Assembly (NCBI GenBank): GCA_027365485.1
Contig: DAHXNH010000003.1
Span: 1 to 34,883, forward strand
From: Clostridiales bacterium
GTDB lineage: Bacteria; Bacillota; Sulfobacillia; Sulfobacillales; Sulfobacillaceae
Direction of reading: 5' to 3'
Length of the DNA: 34,883 bases
In this document: piece by piece, positions 1 to 8,536 of the stretch
How positions within the stretch are numbered: the first letter of the stretch is position 1
Layout of the letters: each line of letters starts with the position of its first letter
Made by a program: the position numbers and the translations under genes
Notes under the pieces: generated by a model
Databases searched by the model: none
What the model saw: only the letters and a program-made list of their open reading frames with translations
Told to the model about the DNA's origin: nothing

Positions 1-188
1 GTGAACTCTTGCTGAGCTAGGGCCTGGCTGGGCCGTCCTGGAGACGGTTCAGCGGCTGGCTGGTGCCGGCGATACCAGCGGATGGTATGCGGGGACACCT
101 TGACCCCAAATTGCTGCGCAATTTGGGCCGCCATCTCCGAACATGCATCCCCAGATGAGTCAGGTGGAACCCTACCAATGGAGGACAT
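1..188 (-). CDS. Partial HTH-containing protein, C-terminus outside window
   Basis: On the minus strand an open frame starts at ATG 188 and runs off the left edge (62 codons visible). Around residues 19-40 it reads like a helix-turn-helix (AAQIAQQFGVKV, then HTIRWYRRH), followed by a Pro/Gln-rich linker. The frame stays open upstream to about position 366, so the true start could be a TTG near 314, which has GGAG about nine bases before it. The fold resembles the DNA-binding N-terminus of terminase small subunits or transposase-like proteins, but the family cannot be fixed from this fragment. A different minus-strand frame (17-292) is also open, and I judge it a shadow because it lacks the HTH-like pattern. 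One arm of an inverted repeat (140-167) lies inside the gene. It may be a mobile-element relic beside the IS cluster. Confidence 0.4.
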   Translation of the reverse strand, partial: MSSIGRVPPDSSGDACSEMAAQIAQQFGVKVSPHTIRWYRRHQPAAEPSPGRPSQALAQQEF

Positions 189-296
189 AGAGTAAAATTG
201 GTGGCTACAGCTCTCCGAAAAGGCCGTAATGCGCCCGAAAGTGGCGAGAAGTGCGGCGCGTTTCCTGCTACCTGACTTATCTGGGGATGCATGTTC
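140..296. repeat. Inverted repeat, about 27-bp arms, 100-bp spacer
   Basis: The arm at 140-167 reappears as its reverse complement at about 269-296, with two mismatches. Weaker similarity extends outward to about 121 and 316. The core is CATCCCCAGAT / ATCTGGGGATG. Both arms lie within one open minus-strand frame, so the transcript could fold into a long stem. It could also be the paired ends or a target duplication of a lost mobile element. Confidence 0.6.
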
Positions 297-378
297 CGTT
301 ATGGCCTCCCGCAAATGGCGCAACTCCGTGAAAACAGATCCCCAGCGGAGAGGGTCTGTGAGCGTTCAAAGCAGGGAT

Positions 379-396
379 GGCGTGGCTTACCACGCC
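379..396. repeat. Perfect 7-bp hairpin downstream of ISL3 gene
   Basis: GGCGTGG and CCACGCC flank a four-base loop (CTTA). It sits about 60 bases past the stop of the minus-strand ISL3 transposase. No T-run follows it, so it may be an IS-end structure or a weak terminator. Nothing else is evident between 297 and 453. Confidence 0.35.
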
Positions 397-453
397 GGTT
401 AGCCCTCAAAAACGCGCGAGGTGAGGGTGAGGTTTTATTGGATTGGGTGCCGA

Positions 454-1822
454 CTAGGTGGCCTCGGGGTGAGGTTCCTGGGCGGGGTCGAAATCATCGT
501 AATACCAGGAGAGCGCGAAGAGCGCGTTGAGTAATTCCAGCCCTGCGCGTCCATACCCCCGTCGACGGACCATTTTGATTTTATTGTTGGTCCCCTCCAT
601 GGGTCCATTGCGAATGGCCGGATAGCGTAGGCAATTTTTCACTGCCTCTAAATCCTTTGGTAGTCCGGAGGCGAACACCACAATCGGTTCGGATGCGTCG
701 TGCTGATAGGTTGCAATGAATTGGTCGAGACCCGCCTCCTCGCTGGTATCCAGCATAGTTGTAAAGGTAGCTAGGCACGTCCGTAGCCGAGCCACGCTCG
801 GGAGCAGTTCTTCCAGGTGAGCATATCGCTCGGCGCTAAAGGCCTTGCTGGGCCCCGGAACCTTGGGGCGCGTATCGAAAATGATAGCGGCGGTGGCGTC
901 ATCGTATGTGGTCGTATTGACCCAGGGGGCGGGCACGGACGCCGTCTCTGGTTCCGTCAGAACCGAACTTGCGACTGAGACCAGGCCCGTTCGGGCCTGC
1001 AGGACCTTCGCCCGCTCTTGCGCGACTTCCTGGAATAGGCGTCGATAGATGGAGCCCCGAACAATCCGGATCAGACCAATCCTGGGCGGCCGAGCCTCTG
1101 CGTTTTCTTCGGGACGATCTTCGGACGGGTCGCCCGAAGCCAGGGCCTGTTCGCGCGTCTCTTTGAGCAAATATTGGTACACGGCGTTGGCACTCCCGGA
1201 ATAACCTTCCTTAAGTATCGCTGCATGTATGCTTCGGTGCCCCTCCCCTTGAGAGGCGAGGCGCAGGACGGTTTCGCGATAGGGCGCGACAATGGATTCC
1301 GACGCAGGTCGTGCCTCTAGCGCTAGCGTTTTTAGCGGGCTCGTGGAGGAAGGCGTGTGGAGATGGCTCGTCCAGGCATCGATTTTGCTTTCGACCTTCT
1401 CGAGGGTCTTTGGGGCCTCCTTGCGATACCGACGCAATGTCGCCCGCGTGATACCGAGACGGTCGGCCAGGCCCGCCGTTCGCAGGTCGCTGTCCGCGAG
1501 CTCGAGCAGGTTCAACGTCGTCCGATATTTTTGTGCTTGGCGCGCGGTGAGGGCAAAGCCCTCCGTCGGCTCCACGAAGGTGTAGACGGAACAATCTGTC
1601 TGGTCACAGACATATCGCATGCTGGTGACCGTGTGATACACGGCCTTCCCATCCAACGGAAAATCTTGCACCGTATGGTCGGTATACCGCTTGGCGGAGT
1701 GCCGACCATACGGTGTGGCAGACCGGGCACGTGGCCTGGTCCGACCGCGACCGCCATTGAAAGTACCAGCATTTTTCACCGCGTTCAACCTCCGTCAATC
1801 CCAAGTAACTCGGTATCGACAA
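454..1822 (-). pseudogene. ISL3-family transposase, frameshifted near its N-terminus
   Basis: The body (stop at 454) ends in the characteristic ISL3 C-terminus, NGPMEGTNNKIK followed by RRRGYGRAGLELL. It also carries an HTH (LGITRATLRRYRK) and a second IS21-like HTH region around YRETVLRLASQGEGHRSIH. The zinc-ribbon start (CPVC) is in a different frame, beginning at TTG 1822, so the gene needs a +1 (or -2) shift at about 1690-1735 to join CPVCHTV to HSAKRYTDHTVQDF. A 440-aa frame beginning at 1788 exists, but its first 35 residues are out-of-frame translation of the zinc-ribbon segment. I do not see a clear first and second catalytic Asp of a DDE domain in the middle. ISL3 elements normally move by cut-and-paste with this single protein; this copy is probably inactive. 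No matching terminal repeats were found. Confidence 0.75.
1669..1715. repeat. Perfect 14-bp inverted repeat at the ISL3 frameshift
   Basis: CACCGTATGGTCGG (1669-1682) is followed 19 bases later by its exact reverse complement (1702-1715). It lies where the two transposase frames must be joined. It may have caused the frame-breaking change by templated misalignment, or form a stem in the mRNA. Confidence 0.8.
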
Positions 1823-1828
1823 CCCATA

Positions 1829-1945
1829 TCAAAACTTCGCTAGCACCTCCATGAGGCGGGTGATGCTATCGAATCGACCGTCCAGTTTCGTAGCCTCGGT
1901 TCTAAAAAAGTCTTGCAATTGTTGGCTTAATCGTACGGAGTCCAT
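1829..1945 (-). CDS. Possible 38-aa helical peptide upstream of ISL3 transposase
   Basis: A short minus-strand frame starts at ATG 1945, with TAGGGA six bases upstream, and ends at TGA 1829-1831. It reads as an amphipathic helix (LSQQLQDFFRTEATKLDGRF). It is in the same frame as the zinc-ribbon start of the ISL3 transposase immediately downstream, separated only by the TGA, so it could be an original N-terminal extension, a leader peptide, or chance. The rest of 1946-2220 shows no gene, only AT-richer sequence between two opposed IS remnants. Confidence 0.22.
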   Translation of the reverse strand: MDSVRLSQQLQDFFRTEATKLDGRFDSITRLMEVLAKF

Positions 1946-2220
1946 AGCAATCCCTATCCCCTTGATGACATTTCTCTTCAGGATAGTCCATCGCGTCGAG
2001 CATGTTCAACGTATGATTTCGGTAATATTTGCATCGAACCGCCGTCGGGACAAATGACTCTGTTTTTACTTTATGGTTACTGGGTCAATTCTTAATAACA
2101 GAAAGTGCATAAGAGCCATCGATCGGTTATAGTGAACCTCTATCAGCAAAATTGAAGACGAGACGGTGGACTTTCGGTGTCTGTAGCCATGTCTCGTTCG
2201 GATGGAGGCGCTTTTGCGTT

Positions 2221-3353
2221 ATGGTCGATTTAGATGCACTGAACTGAGCTGGGCCTTCCGGTCTCCGGGACCGACTTGCGGTCTTGATTGACCCTCGCCA
2301 GAGGCGAGGAATCCGTTTTCCCTTAGAGGAAATTCTCCTATTGGCGATGGTAGCCGTGTTGACGGGCAAGCGATCGTATATCGCCATAAGCGACTGGATC
2401 CATGATCTGAGCCCCGAGTACCGCGAACGATTCGGCTGTCGACCCCGGGGATCCACGTTTAAGGTCCCCAGTGAACCGACCCTCCGCCGGACGTTGCAGA
2501 GCATCGATCGCGGGGCCTTTGACGCGGTTCTCAATGCGTGGTTGACCGAAGAATCTCGTCGACACGACGACGCTATTGCCGGGGTGGCAAAGCCTTACGA
2601 GGACCCGGGCACGGCCGCCGAAAGCGGCCGGTGCAATTGCTCGCTGCGTTGGGGCATGAGACCGGGCAAGTACTCGGACAAGTCGATGTCGACATCAAAA
2701 CGAACGAAATCCCGAAAATTAAAGATTTGCTCGATCCCTTAGACATTACGGACAAGGTCGTCACCACGGATGCTCTCCACACCCAAGTCGAGACGTCCCG
2801 GTATCTCGTCGAAGACAAACACGCCCACGACATCATGGAAGTCAAAAAGAACCAACCCAGCTTATACGAAGCTATCGAGGCGGTGCCCTTGGAAGACTAT
2901 TCCCGGCCGATGGTCACCCTCAATAAAGGGCATAACCGCATCGAACAACGGGTCGTGCGCACGTCGACCGTGCTCAATACTTACCTGGACTGGCCCTATG
3001 TGGGCCAGATCTTTCGAATTGACCGCCACGTGACCGACCTTGTGGGCGAACACCCTCGCGATGAAGTCGCCTTCGGCGTGACCGATTTGCGGCCGAAATC
3101 GGCTTCGAGCCAGCGAATCGGGAAGCTCGTGCGAGGGCACTGGCGCATTGAAACCCGGTTGCATTATGTTCAAGACGTGGCCTTTGACGAAGACCGAAGC
3201 CAGATCCGGACCGGGTCCGGTCAGCAAGTCATGGCGACACTCCGCAATATCGCCATCGGGTTAATCCGACGCATGAAATTACCCAATATCCAACGCACGC
3301 TCGAGCATCTTGGACGTCGGCCGGACCAAGTGTGTGCCTTACTCTTGAGCTAG
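2221..3353 (+). pseudogene. ISAs1-family transposase, one-base frameshift at first catalytic Asp
   Basis: The N-terminal part (from TTG 2284; DPRQRRGIRFPLEEILLLA) is the DDE_Tnp_1-associated domain of ISAs1 transposases. The C-terminal part (RPVQLLAALGHETGQVLGQ, then VVTTDALHTQ, then GHWRIETRLHYVQDV) is the DDE domain in the -1 frame. The break is at about 2578-2586. Family members there read AIAVDGKALRG; here the bases after ATTGCC give GGGGTGGCAAA, one base short, so the first catalytic Asp codon itself is gone. The second Asp (TTDALH) and the Glu (RIE) remain. An ATG at 2221 begins a plausible original N-terminus but meets a TGA at 2245. The gene is therefore doubly damaged and very probably dead. 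It diverges from the ISL3 remnant. No terminal inverted repeats were identified. Confidence 0.85.
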
Positions 3354-3863
3354 CTCCTTCGTCGACTTCATCCATCGTGGCCTTCATTGTCCCGGCATCG
3401 CGGCGGGCACTTTGCCATGCTCTCCACACATAGACCACCGGACCTCACTACCACTAGGGCCCGAACACCCCTCCATTCCGACGCCAGGGCCACATAGTCG
3501 CAATTGAAAGATAATTACTTTGACGGGCCTTGGCCCTACCTGTGGCGATGCGTTCGGCAACGGACGTGACGGGGTTCGGAGATCCTGCGCTTGATCGGGA
3601 GTCGGACTTCGACGGGAAAGTCACGCCTCTCAGAGACGAAGCGAGACCCGCTGGCTATAGGCTGGCGGCTTCGGGGCAGGAAGAATCTTGTGATCACCAA
3701 CGATCACAAGATTTATAGCAGGTCAACCAGCTATCACCACTACCTCCGCGACAGGGGAATTCGAATCAACGTCCATTGAACACGATCCTCACCAATCGGT
3801 GGTATGATGGCCCAAAAGACAGATTGCTCTAGGAATCTCGATAAGCAACCAAGGAGGTAGAAG
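3354..3863. other. 510-bp intergenic region upstream of GH172 gene
   Basis: Short overlapping open frames here (3530-3718, 3591-3779) have no family pattern and no ribosome site, so I treat the stretch as non-coding. It holds a perfect hairpin (3684-3713) and, nearer the gene, TATGAT at 3803-3808, a possible -10 box with only a poor -35 partner (TTGAAC 3777-3782, spacer too long). Confidence 0.5.
3684..3713. promoter_or_regulatory. Perfect 12-bp dyad, 6-base loop; operator or terminator candidate
   Basis: AATCTTGTGATC, then ACCAAC, then GATCACAAGATT. All twelve pairs match. There is no T-run on either side, which argues against an intrinsic terminator. It lies 150 bases before the GH172 gene, so an operator for a sugar-responsive regulator is one reading; a recombination-site core is another. 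Confidence 0.4.
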
Positions 3864-4937
3864 ATGGGTTATCAGGCGAGTTCACCGCTTTTTAATCTGC
3901 CGATGTTAGGCACAGGCCGCAGTCGCTCGGTCAGTCCTGAAAACTTCACCGGGGAGAAGGGCGGTGGAGGAAGAGCTACGGAAGGCACCGGGACACAGGC
4001 CGCACGCGATCTAGGCCAAGGCTGGAAGGTATCTCCTTCGATTGTAATTCAGCCCGAGGAGACCACCGTCCTGGCGGATATTGCCGGTAGCGGAGTGATC
4101 CAACATTTTTGGATCACCACCCATACCCAACACTGGCGCTCTCTAATTTTGGAAATGTTTTGGGACCAAGAATCTATCCCGTCAGTCCGCGTGCCGCTAG
4201 GCGATTTCTTTTGCCATGGCTGGTCCGAACCCGCCGGCATGCAGTCCCTGATGGTGGCGGTCAACCCGCGCGGAGGCTTTAACAGCTACTGGCCCATGCC
4301 ATTTCGCGACGGCGCCCGCATCGTCTTATCGAATGTCGGTCCTAAGGACGCGGTGGTTTATTACCAGATCGATTATTGTGCAGATACGGTTGCACCGGAG
4401 GCCGCCTATTTTCATGCCCAGTGGCGAAGAAGTCATCCGCTAGCAACCATGCAGTCCCATGTCATTGCGGACGAAATCCGCGGACAAGGTCATTGGGTTG
4501 GAACCTACTTGGCCTGGCAAACCAATCACACCGGGTGGTGGGGCGAAGGCGAAGTGAAATTTTATCTCGACGGGGATGACGAGTTCCCCACTATCTGCGG
4601 CACCGGGACCGAGGACTACTTTGGCGGAGCCTGGGATTTTGAGCAGCCCATCGGCCACTACCAAGCCTTTAGCGCTCCGTTTTCAGGGTTTCATCAAGTC
4701 ATTCAACCCGATGGTCTCTATCAGAGTCAAACTCGATTCGGCATGTACCGTTGGCACGTGGCCGATAGGATCCAATTTCAACAAGATCTCAAGGTCACCA
4801 TTCAAGCATTAGGCTGGCGAAAGGATGGTCGCTATTTGCCCTTGCAAGACGATATTGCATCCGTCGCCTACTGGTACCAATCCGAACCCCACCATCCATT
4901 AGCTGTGTTATCTCCCGATGAGTTAGACAATACTTAG
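3864..4937 (+). CDS. DUF2961 glycoside hydrolase, family GH172
   Basis: This 357-aa protein has the hallmarks of DUF2961, now CAZy family GH172: a WWGEGEVKFYLDGD block (residues 225-238) followed by GTGTEDYFGG (246-255), whose acidic residues are the likely catalytic carboxylates, and an N-terminal jelly-roll starting near residue 60. Characterised members act on alpha-D-fructofuranosides or D-arabinofuranosides; the substrate here cannot be read from sequence. No signal peptide is seen, so it probably works in the cytoplasm on imported oligosaccharide. Length is normal for a single-protomer member. The start is well supported by AAGGAGG at 3851-3857, seven bases before ATG. It converges on an isomerase-like and a dioxygenase-like gene, together suggesting a small sugar-catabolism island without its own transporter. 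Confidence 0.88.
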   Translation: MGYQASSPLFNLPMLGTGRSRSVSPENFTGEKGGGGRATEGTGTQAARDLGQGWKVSPSIVIQPEETTVLADIAGSGVIQHFWITTHTQHWRSLILEMFWDQESIPSVRVPLGDFFCHGWSEPAGMQSLMVAVNPRGGFNSYWPMPFRDGARIVLSNVGPKDAVVYYQIDYCADTVAPEAAYFHAQWRRSHPLATMQSHVIADEIRGQGHWVGTYLAWQTNHTGWWGEGEVKFYLDGDDEFPTICGTGTEDYFGGAWDFEQPIGHYQAFSAPFSGFHQVIQPDGLYQSQTRFGMYRWHVADRIQFQQDLKVTIQALGWRKDGRYLPLQDDIASVAYWYQSEPHHPLAVLSPDELDNT

Positions 4938-4963
4938 ACGAAAGCCTCTCATGAACCGCTATG

Positions 4964-4980
4964 GAGGCTGCTTGAGCCTC
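4964..4980. terminator. Hairpin between convergent genes
   Basis: GAGGCT, a five-base loop GCTTG, and AGCCTC lie just after the GH172 stop. There is no proper T-run (GCGGGGTTTAC follows). It could serve as a weak terminator in the 230-bp gap before the convergent isomerase gene. Confidence 0.35.
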
Positions 4981-5167
4981 GCGGGGTTTACGGCAAAATT
5001 GCTCTCTTCTTGGTAAAACCACCGACCCTCCGACGAAGACTGACCGTTGCCAGGGTGTGCCACCCAGCGAGCACCGCATTCTTCGGAGAGTCGGTGGTTC
5101 CCCTGCCATTCACCTCCCACGAACATTTATGCCCTTTACTATATCCGGCAATGCCCTTGATCGTTCC

Positions 5168-5989
5168 CTAGCCGGCGGCAGTCGACCACCGGGATTTTTC
5201 TCGCTCGGCCATCCAAGCACAAACCCGCCACAGATCCGCCACGGGTTGTCCAGTATGAGGCAGCGTGGGCATGTACCCAGGGGGACCAAATTCAGGATCA
5301 AAGGTCAGATCGTCTTGCCCGGCTGCGGTCCGATAGGCGCGAATTTGATCCCACCAGACTTCGTGCCGAGCCAAGGCCTCTGCCCATTCCGGGGCAGCCG
5401 GATCTGGCACTTGCGGCCCTTCGGGATGCCCCACCCGGCCATGAATGTGAATGGTCCGGGAAAGGGTCAGATCGACCGCCTCGCTGTGGTCTTCTAAATA
5501 CGACTCGCAGACGTTCACCCAATGGCTAAGATCTGCCGTCACCTTGAGGGCCGGAAATTGATTCAACAGCGCTGCGGTCGTCCATGGTGTGAACATCGCC
5601 CGGCTGCGATGCGTTTCATGGCCAATAGCCACCCCCCACCGCTGCTCAATGTCCAGTGCCGCTTCATAGAAACGACACTGCTCATCAAAACTCATGACAT
5701 CCCGGGCGGTATGGGCATCGAGTAGGAGAGGTTTCCAGGGCACGGAATCCTCGACCTGGCGCTGAAACGACTCAATGTGTTCCATGACATCGTGGGCCCC
5801 ACCCGTTGAAAACACCTGGCCAACCCACAATAAGCGCTTCGCCTCGAGTGTTGCGAAAAATGCGTCCGGTTCAGTGAGGGCCGTAATCGGCACCTCCACC
5901 GCATCATAGCCAGCGCGAGCAATTGCTTCGATTTGATCCGGCCACGGCTCTGTCATTCCCCACGTCGATTTCACCATTAATACGCGCAT
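5168..5989 (-). CDS. Sugar phosphate isomerase/epimerase-like TIM barrel
   Basis: The 273-aa protein matches the xylose-isomerase-like TIM barrel (AP endonuclease 2 superfamily). Likely metal ligands are visible in order: GHETHRSR near residue 137, TADLSHW, then IHIHGRVGHPEGPQVPDP, and near the C-terminus DPEFGPPGYM. The last two blocks are typical of the sugar phosphate isomerase/epimerase group. These enzymes interconvert keto- and aldo-sugars or act on inositol-type substrates; the exact substrate is unknown. The ATG at 5989 begins the barrel directly (MRVLMVKSTWGM); the upstream ribosome site is modest (AAAGGG). It lies 178 bases downstream of the dioxygenase-like gene on the same strand and probably shares its transcript. 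Confidence 0.8.
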   Translation of the reverse strand: MRVLMVKSTWGMTEPWPDQIEAIARAGYDAVEVPITALTEPDAFFATLEAKRLLWVGQVFSTGGAHDVMEHIESFQRQVEDSVPWKPLLLDAHTARDVMSFDEQCRFYEAALDIEQRWGVAIGHETHRSRAMFTPWTTAALLNQFPALKVTADLSHWVNVCESYLEDHSEAVDLTLSRTIHIHGRVGHPEGPQVPDPAAPEWAEALARHEVWWDQIRAYRTAAGQDDLTFDPEFGPPGYMPTLPHTGQPVADLWRVCAWMAEREKSRWSTAAG

Positions 5990-6030
5990 AGCCTCGCACC
6001 CTTTCCTCTGAGTATGATTCGGTCTGCATC

Positions 6031-6068
6031 AGGGCCACCCCATCCCGCATCCGGATGGATGAGGCCCT
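6031..6068. terminator. Nested hairpin in the dioxygenase-isomerase gap
   Basis: The outer stem is AGGGCC (6031-6036) with GGCCCT (6063-6068); the inner stem is CATCC (6041-6045) with GGATG (6053-6057). It lies between two minus-strand genes without a T-run. It may be an intra-operon attenuating or mRNA-processing structure rather than a full stop. Confidence 0.3.
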
Positions 6069-6167
6069 TAGGATCCTCTTCTCACATCGATCGCATTTCT
6101 CATCGAAGCACTGGCTCCTTCTTCATCGCCTAGTCCGAAGCAACGTGCACCCTGTTCGGAAACGCTT

Positions 6168-6977
6168 CTATGACTTGGTGCGCAGGTACTCCAGTTCGTA
6201 GGGGGACTCTCTCAATCGGGTCGGCCCGTTGCGAACGTCAAAACACATCGGAAACGCTTCCGGGTAATGGCTATAGATCATCAAACGCCGGGGATGATTC
6301 GTCCCGTTGCTTCGCGAATTATGGACAAGCAAACTATGAAACAGCATCACCGAACCTGCGGGTGCTAAAATGTCGATACCGCCGTGGGGGTCCAAAAGGC
6401 CCTCCTTGACCTCCCAACCGATGGGTCCCTGCACATGTTCCAAGTGAGTCCGATGCGTCCCCGGCCACACATGCAAGGGCCCATTGTCCGGCGTCGAGTC
6501 ATCCATGGAAATCGCGGACGAAATAATCGCTTGGGGATAATTCTGAGCTGCGTAGTAGGCCCAATCGTTGTGCATCGGAAAACGATCCGTGCCCTGACGA
6601 ATTTCCAAGCCCTCGAACCGTTCCCACAAGGGTTGCTTGTAGTTGAGTTTTTCTTCCATCAACCGCGGCTCATCGCGCATAATCTGGCGCATCGGGGCCA
6701 ACAGCCGAGGATCCTCCGACACCTGGGTCAGGTATAATGAAAGATCGTTAATCGGTTGGATTTTTCGCACCTGCTGCCGTCCTTCGGTCTCGATCCAATC
6801 TAACCGCCCACTTTTGCGATGATTCGCCCGTGACGAGTTCAGAATCAGTTCAAGAATAAAGTCGGCCTCCTGCCGCATGTGATCCACCTCATTGCTCTCA
6901 AACACCGCAGGCAAAATCACATAGCCTTCGTTCTCAAACTGCTCTAATTCAGCCGTCGTCAAGGCTCCTATAGTCAT
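6168..6977 (-). CDS. Phytanoyl-CoA dioxygenase (PhyH)-like oxygenase
   Basis: The 269-aa protein fits the PhyH branch of Fe(II)/2-oxoglutarate oxygenases. The H-x-D iron motif is FPMHNDW (His136, Asp138), the distal His is in LLVHNSRSNG (His219), and the 2-oxoglutarate-binding Arg is in the HPRRLMIY block (about 230). GPLHVWPGTHR is a family hallmark. These enzymes hydroxylate diverse small molecules; bacterial paralogues often sit in sugar or secondary-metabolite clusters, so the name does not imply phytanic acid. I chose ATG 6977, because GGAGGAA lies seven bases upstream; an in-frame GTG at 6998 would put that ribosome site inside the gene. It is probably the first gene of a unit with the isomerase-like gene. 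Confidence 0.83.
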   Translation of the reverse strand: MTIGALTTAELEQFENEGYVILPAVFESNEVDHMRQEADFILELILNSSRANHRKSGRLDWIETEGRQQVRKIQPINDLSLYLTQVSEDPRLLAPMRQIMRDEPRLMEEKLNYKQPLWERFEGLEIRQGTDRFPMHNDWAYYAAQNYPQAIISSAISMDDSTPDNGPLHVWPGTHRTHLEHVQGPIGWEVKEGLLDPHGGIDILAPAGSVMLFHSLLVHNSRSNGTNHPRRLMIYSHYPEAFPMCFDVRNGPTRLRESPYELEYLRTKS

Positions 6978-7585
6978 AGCAGTTCCTCCATTTCTCACGC
7001 GTCATGCTAATCTTACGGGGTTGCGGAGTTCTGCCCCATTATGGCATTTCTGCCATCAACCGTGAATATCCCTAGGCACACATTTTCTGAATTGTTGTGA
7101 GATGTCTACCCAGTTGTTGAGCCGCGTAGCACCGGATCTCCGCGCTGCGCCAAAATGTCATCCTCCCCCCCTTAAAAACCCGCGTTGCTTTGGTAGTAAA
7201 GATATTGAAGCCATCAGGGGGGCCAAAATCACTGTTTGGATAGTTCAAGTTACCAGCCAGAGTCCCTATGCGTGCAATTTTCGAACCTTCGAGGTCCAAA
7301 AGCCGATGAAATGGGACCGCGATTAGCCCTGGCTGAAGCGAAGAGCCGTGACGCACGGGGCCTTCCTTCAGCTTATTTCAGTGTCACAGGCTGAATCACA
7401 ATTGACAGGTCGTCTTCCTTGCGAGATCATCTACGTTTCGCACCTTGGGAAATGTTCGAAAATGCCAATGGTTCGCCTCGATATATATCCCACATTTGGC
7501 TCCACATTTTTCCAGTCATTGGGTTAAAAGGGTTTCGGGCATCGGTACGGAAAGATTAGTGACTACAACCAGGATTGCATCGCCT
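6978..7585. other. 608-bp stretch with no recognised gene
   Basis: The longest frame is a 94-codon minus-strand one (7072-7356, GTG start) without a ribosome site or a recognisable family. It contains GFNIFTTKATRVF and could be the degraded tail of a regulator, but I cannot support that. The part near 6990 should hold the promoter of the dioxygenase-like gene. Confidence 0.3.
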
Positions 7586-8342
7586 CTAGGGGGGTGGGAG
7601 CGTCGCATTAGCGGTGAGGGATTCGCAAGCCAGCGCCTGAAGATAGGCGCGTTGCTGGGGTGACGATTCGGTGAGCGTTAACCAGGTTTGGTTGGTCGAT
7701 TGGATTTTCAAGCGATTGATCTGGCCGGACGCCAAGGCGTCCAGGACCGTCGTGGGAAACTCAGCCATGGACTGATGTTGCAGACGTTCTTCCACGGCGT
7801 TATCGATCCTATAGGCCAGGACCTAGGCCATCCCATGCGCTCGAATGCGTTGACTGCGACTGAGACAAAACGGCCGCAAGGCCAGCGGCGACTGGATTCC
7901 GTGACAGGGTTCTTCGACGCTATTTTTGCGGCGATACCAGGCGATGACCGCTTCTGTCGACATTTGGGAGGTCGTGGCATGGGTCTGGAAGCAGGTCCCC
8001 CCGAACCCGCGTTGGGCCGCATGACGAGCCGCCGAGTCCACTCGAAGCGAGACCTGCCAGGACTTCGCGGGCGTCCGCCGGGGAGCCTGAGGTTCCACCC
8101 AGCACGGAGTACACTCGATCTGGACGATCCCGGTTAGATGTTTGCGCCGTAGTTGATCACGGGGTCACGTTCCAAGGGAGCCAGTGGGCGGGCCCGGCGC
8201 GCTGCGCCCGTTCAGCGTTTTTTTCTTGCACCCGGTGTAGCACTTGACGACCTCCCAGCTTGTCTGAATTTCTGGGTCCACTATAGGTTGGGTGGGCTCG
8301 AGGACAGGAACTAACGCACGAGTGGGCACCGTTTCGTGACAA
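7586..8342 (-). pseudogene. Decayed IS4/IS1634-like transposase, C-terminal part
   Basis: In one minus-strand frame (8098 down to 7586) the C-terminus of an IS4-superfamily DDE transposase can be read: AVIAWYRRKNSVEE, then SPLALRPFCLSRSQRIRAH, then after a TAG (7823-7825) the frame continues VLAYRIDNAVEERLQHQ. This matches the usual order of an IS1634-type tail, where YK-x-K-x-x-IE carries the third catalytic residue and RIxAH follows. Upstream, 8157-8342 holds a further coherent piece in another frame (KLGGRQVLHRVQEKNAERAQ). The stop codon, a frame change and loss of the N-terminal half show it is dead. The subgroup is uncertain. Confidence 0.5.
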
Positions 8343-8485
8343 ACTGTCGGCAGTCAGCTAGCAGCACGCGCAAAGCAAACACGTGATCGTGAATTATTGC
8401 GGTGGTGTGCTGAATTGGGCAGGTTGTTTTTACAAAAAGGCCGGGTTGATCGAGTGTGTACGTTAGAACAGCAGCTTCCGCATTG

Positions 8486-8519
8486 TTGACTGATCCGATA
8501 AACTGGTCTTAAGACTAGT
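8486..8519 (+). promoter_or_regulatory. Promoter and 18-bp palindrome of the toxin-antitoxin operon
   Basis: TTGACT (8486-8491) is a good -35 box, and the -10 region about 17 bases on overlaps the palindrome ACTGGTCTTAAGACTAGT (8502-8519), which has a single mismatched pair. Antitoxins of the Phd/VapB type usually bind such a dyad to repress their own operon. The link to this antitoxin is inference. Confidence 0.5.
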
Positions 8520-8536
8520 CGACAGGGAGTTAAAGG

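Noticed and set aside
845-1854. Plus-strand frames opposite the ISL3 gene
   Set aside because: Shadows of the minus-strand transposase; no independent support.
2284-3353. Programmed -1 frameshift in the ISAs1 gene
   Set aside because: No slippery heptamer is seen and the shift removes the first catalytic Asp, which fits mutation better.
3750-3775. TTCGAAT resembling a tRNA T-loop
   Set aside because: The flanking bases do not form a T-stem and no anticodon or acceptor arms are found.
7072-7356. 94-codon minus-strand frame upstream of the PhyH-like gene
   Set aside because: GTG start without ribosome site, no recognisable domain; may be chance or a relic.
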